DNA of 5,333 nt, taken from contig JAPWUT010000128.1 of assembly GCA_028275425.1 (NCBI GenBank), forward strand, positions 1 through 5,333. Reading direction: 5' to 3'. This document shows positions 4,453-5,333 of the stretch, in pieces. The notes beneath the pieces were generated by a model. It ran no database searches, was not told the DNA's origin, and saw nothing but the letters and a program-made list of their open reading frames with translations. This stretch comes from Anaerolineae bacterium (GTDB taxonomy: Bacteria; Chloroflexota; Anaerolineae; SpSt-600). Position 1 is the first letter of the stretch. Each line of letters opens with the position of its first letter. A program made the position numbers and the translations under genes.

Positions 4453-5333
4453 ATGAGGAAACTTACCTTTGCTCAAGCCTTGAACGAGGCCCTCAGGCAA
4501 GAGATGAGGCGTGACCCCACAATCTACGTAGCCGGAGAAGATGTGGGAAAATATGGAGGCATCTTCGGGGTCACAGCCGGCCTCTTGGAGGAATTTGGAG
4601 AAGAGAGGGTAAGGGATACCCCCATCACCGAAAGCGCCATCATAGGGTCGGCAGTGGGGGCAGCGGCAGCGGGGCTTCGCCCTGTGGTGGAGATAATGTT
4701 CATTGATTTCATCGGGGTGGCTCTGGACCAGCTATTCAACCAAGCTGCCAAGATGAAATACATGTTCGGTGGGAAAGCCAAGCTCCCCATAGTGGTCAGG
4801 ACCACCTGTGGGGCAGGGATGAGCGCTGCCGCCCAGCACTCCCAGAGCCTTGAAGCTTGGTTCATGCACATCCCTGGCCTCAAAGTTGTGGCCCCGTCCA
4901 CCCCGTACGATGCCAAAGGTCTTCTCATCTCCTCCATAAGGGACGATAACCCGGTCCTCTTCATTGAGCACAAGATGCTCTATGGCATTGAGGGCGAAGT
5001 CCCAGAAGAGCCTTACACCATCCCCCTGGGCGTTGCTGACATCAAGAGGGAGGGGAAAGATGTGACAGTGGTAGCCACAATGGCCATGGTCCACAAAGCC
5101 CTTGAAGCAGCCGAGGACCTGGCCAAAGAAGGGATAGAGGTAGAAGTGGTTGACCTCCGCACCCTCTCCCCGCTGGACAAAGAAACCATCATTAACTCGG
5201 TCAAGAAGACCCACCGCCTGGTAATCGTACATGAGGCAGTCAAGCAAGCAGGGCCCGGGGCTGAGATTGCGGCCACAGTGGCTGAGGAAGCCTTTGAATA
5301 CCTTGACGCTCCCATCAAGCGCGTAGCTGCTCC
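4453..5333 (+). CDS. pdhB: Pyruvate/acetoin dehydrogenase complex E1 component, beta subunit (3'-partial)
   Basis: This is the partner of the alpha subunit in an alpha2-beta2 E1. The frame stays open from ATG 4453 to the right edge, giving 293 complete codons of a protein usually about 325 long, so only the last thirty or so residues are missing. It begins MRKLTFAQALNEALRQEM. Typical blocks are GEDVGKYGG (28-36), RDTPITESAIIGSAVG (54-69) with E60 as the catalytic Glu that contacts the thiamine ring, GLRPVVEIMFIDF (74-86), QHSQSLEAWFMHIPGLKVVAPS (128-149, with H129), and the C-terminal transketolase-like domain with VDLRTLSPLD (233-242) and VIVHEA (257-262). These match the pyrimidine-binding and C-terminal domains of E1 beta. 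No key residue is missing in the visible part. An E2 lipoyl acyltransferase and perhaps E3 would be expected next, outside the window. Confidence 0.93.
   Translation, partial: MRKLTFAQALNEALRQEMRRDPTIYVAGEDVGKYGGIFGVTAGLLEEFGEERVRDTPITESAIIGSAVGAAAAGLRPVVEIMFIDFIGVALDQLFNQAAKMKYMFGGKAKLPIVVRTTCGAGMSAAAQHSQSLEAWFMHIPGLKVVAPSTPYDAKGLLISSIRDDNPVLFIEHKMLYGIEGEVPEEPYTIPLGVADIKREGKDVTVVATMAMVHKALEAAEDLAKEGIEVEVVDLRTLSPLDKETIINSVKKTHRLVIVHEAVKQAGPGAEIAATVAEEAFEYLDAPIKRVAA

Noticed and set aside
3595..4500. A 301-codon open frame on the minus strand opposite E1 alpha
   Set aside because: It is a shadow of the strongly conserved E1 alpha gene, caused by its GC-biased codon use, and its translation shows no family features.

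Overview
The window comes from a bacterial chromosome. It holds a bacterial-type S20 protein, Shine-Dalgarno-led genes and sigma70-like promoter elements. The base composition is moderately GC-rich and the proteins are rich in Lys, Arg and Glu. Gene content and style would suit a Chloroflexota or Firmicutes-like thermophile, but that is only a weak impression and no feature here fixes the taxon. No mobile element, tRNA, rRNA or CRISPR array is visible.

Layout, all genes on the + strand: (1) 1-261, the body of rpsT (ribosomal protein S20), missing only a few N-terminal residues off the left edge, with an intrinsic terminator at 286-319. (2) 323-2617, a 764-residue phosphotransferase with a PPDK/PEP-synthase-type ATP-grasp domain, a large middle domain of the rifampin-phosphotransferase kind, and a C-terminal swivelling phosphohistidine domain. 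It lacks the PEP/pyruvate TIM barrel, so it is not PEP synthase. Its start lies right against the rpsT terminator and is uncertain. (3) 2618-3477, 860 bp without a gene. The first two thirds (2635-3190) is an array of four imperfect, very GC-rich, hairpin-forming tandem repeats in a short-long-long-short order. The rest holds a hairpin pair (3201-3233), a good promoter (3265-3293) and a leader of about 178 nt with several stems, ending in a hairpin over the ribosome binding site. (4) 3478-4440 and 4453-5333 (cut by the right edge), the alpha and beta subunits of a thiamine-diphosphate-dependent E1 component of a pyruvate/acetoin dehydrogenase complex, 12 bp apart.

The two E1 genes make one enzyme: alpha carries the GDG...NN thiamine-diphosphate motif and beta supplies the catalytic Glu. 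E2 and E3 genes would be expected past the right edge. rpsT looks like the end of its own transcription unit. The phosphotransferase has no visible functional link to either neighbour.

Most worth a second look are the repeat array, which is modular and could form competing hairpins, the structured leader of the E1 operon, and the unknown substrate and odd start of the phosphotransferase.
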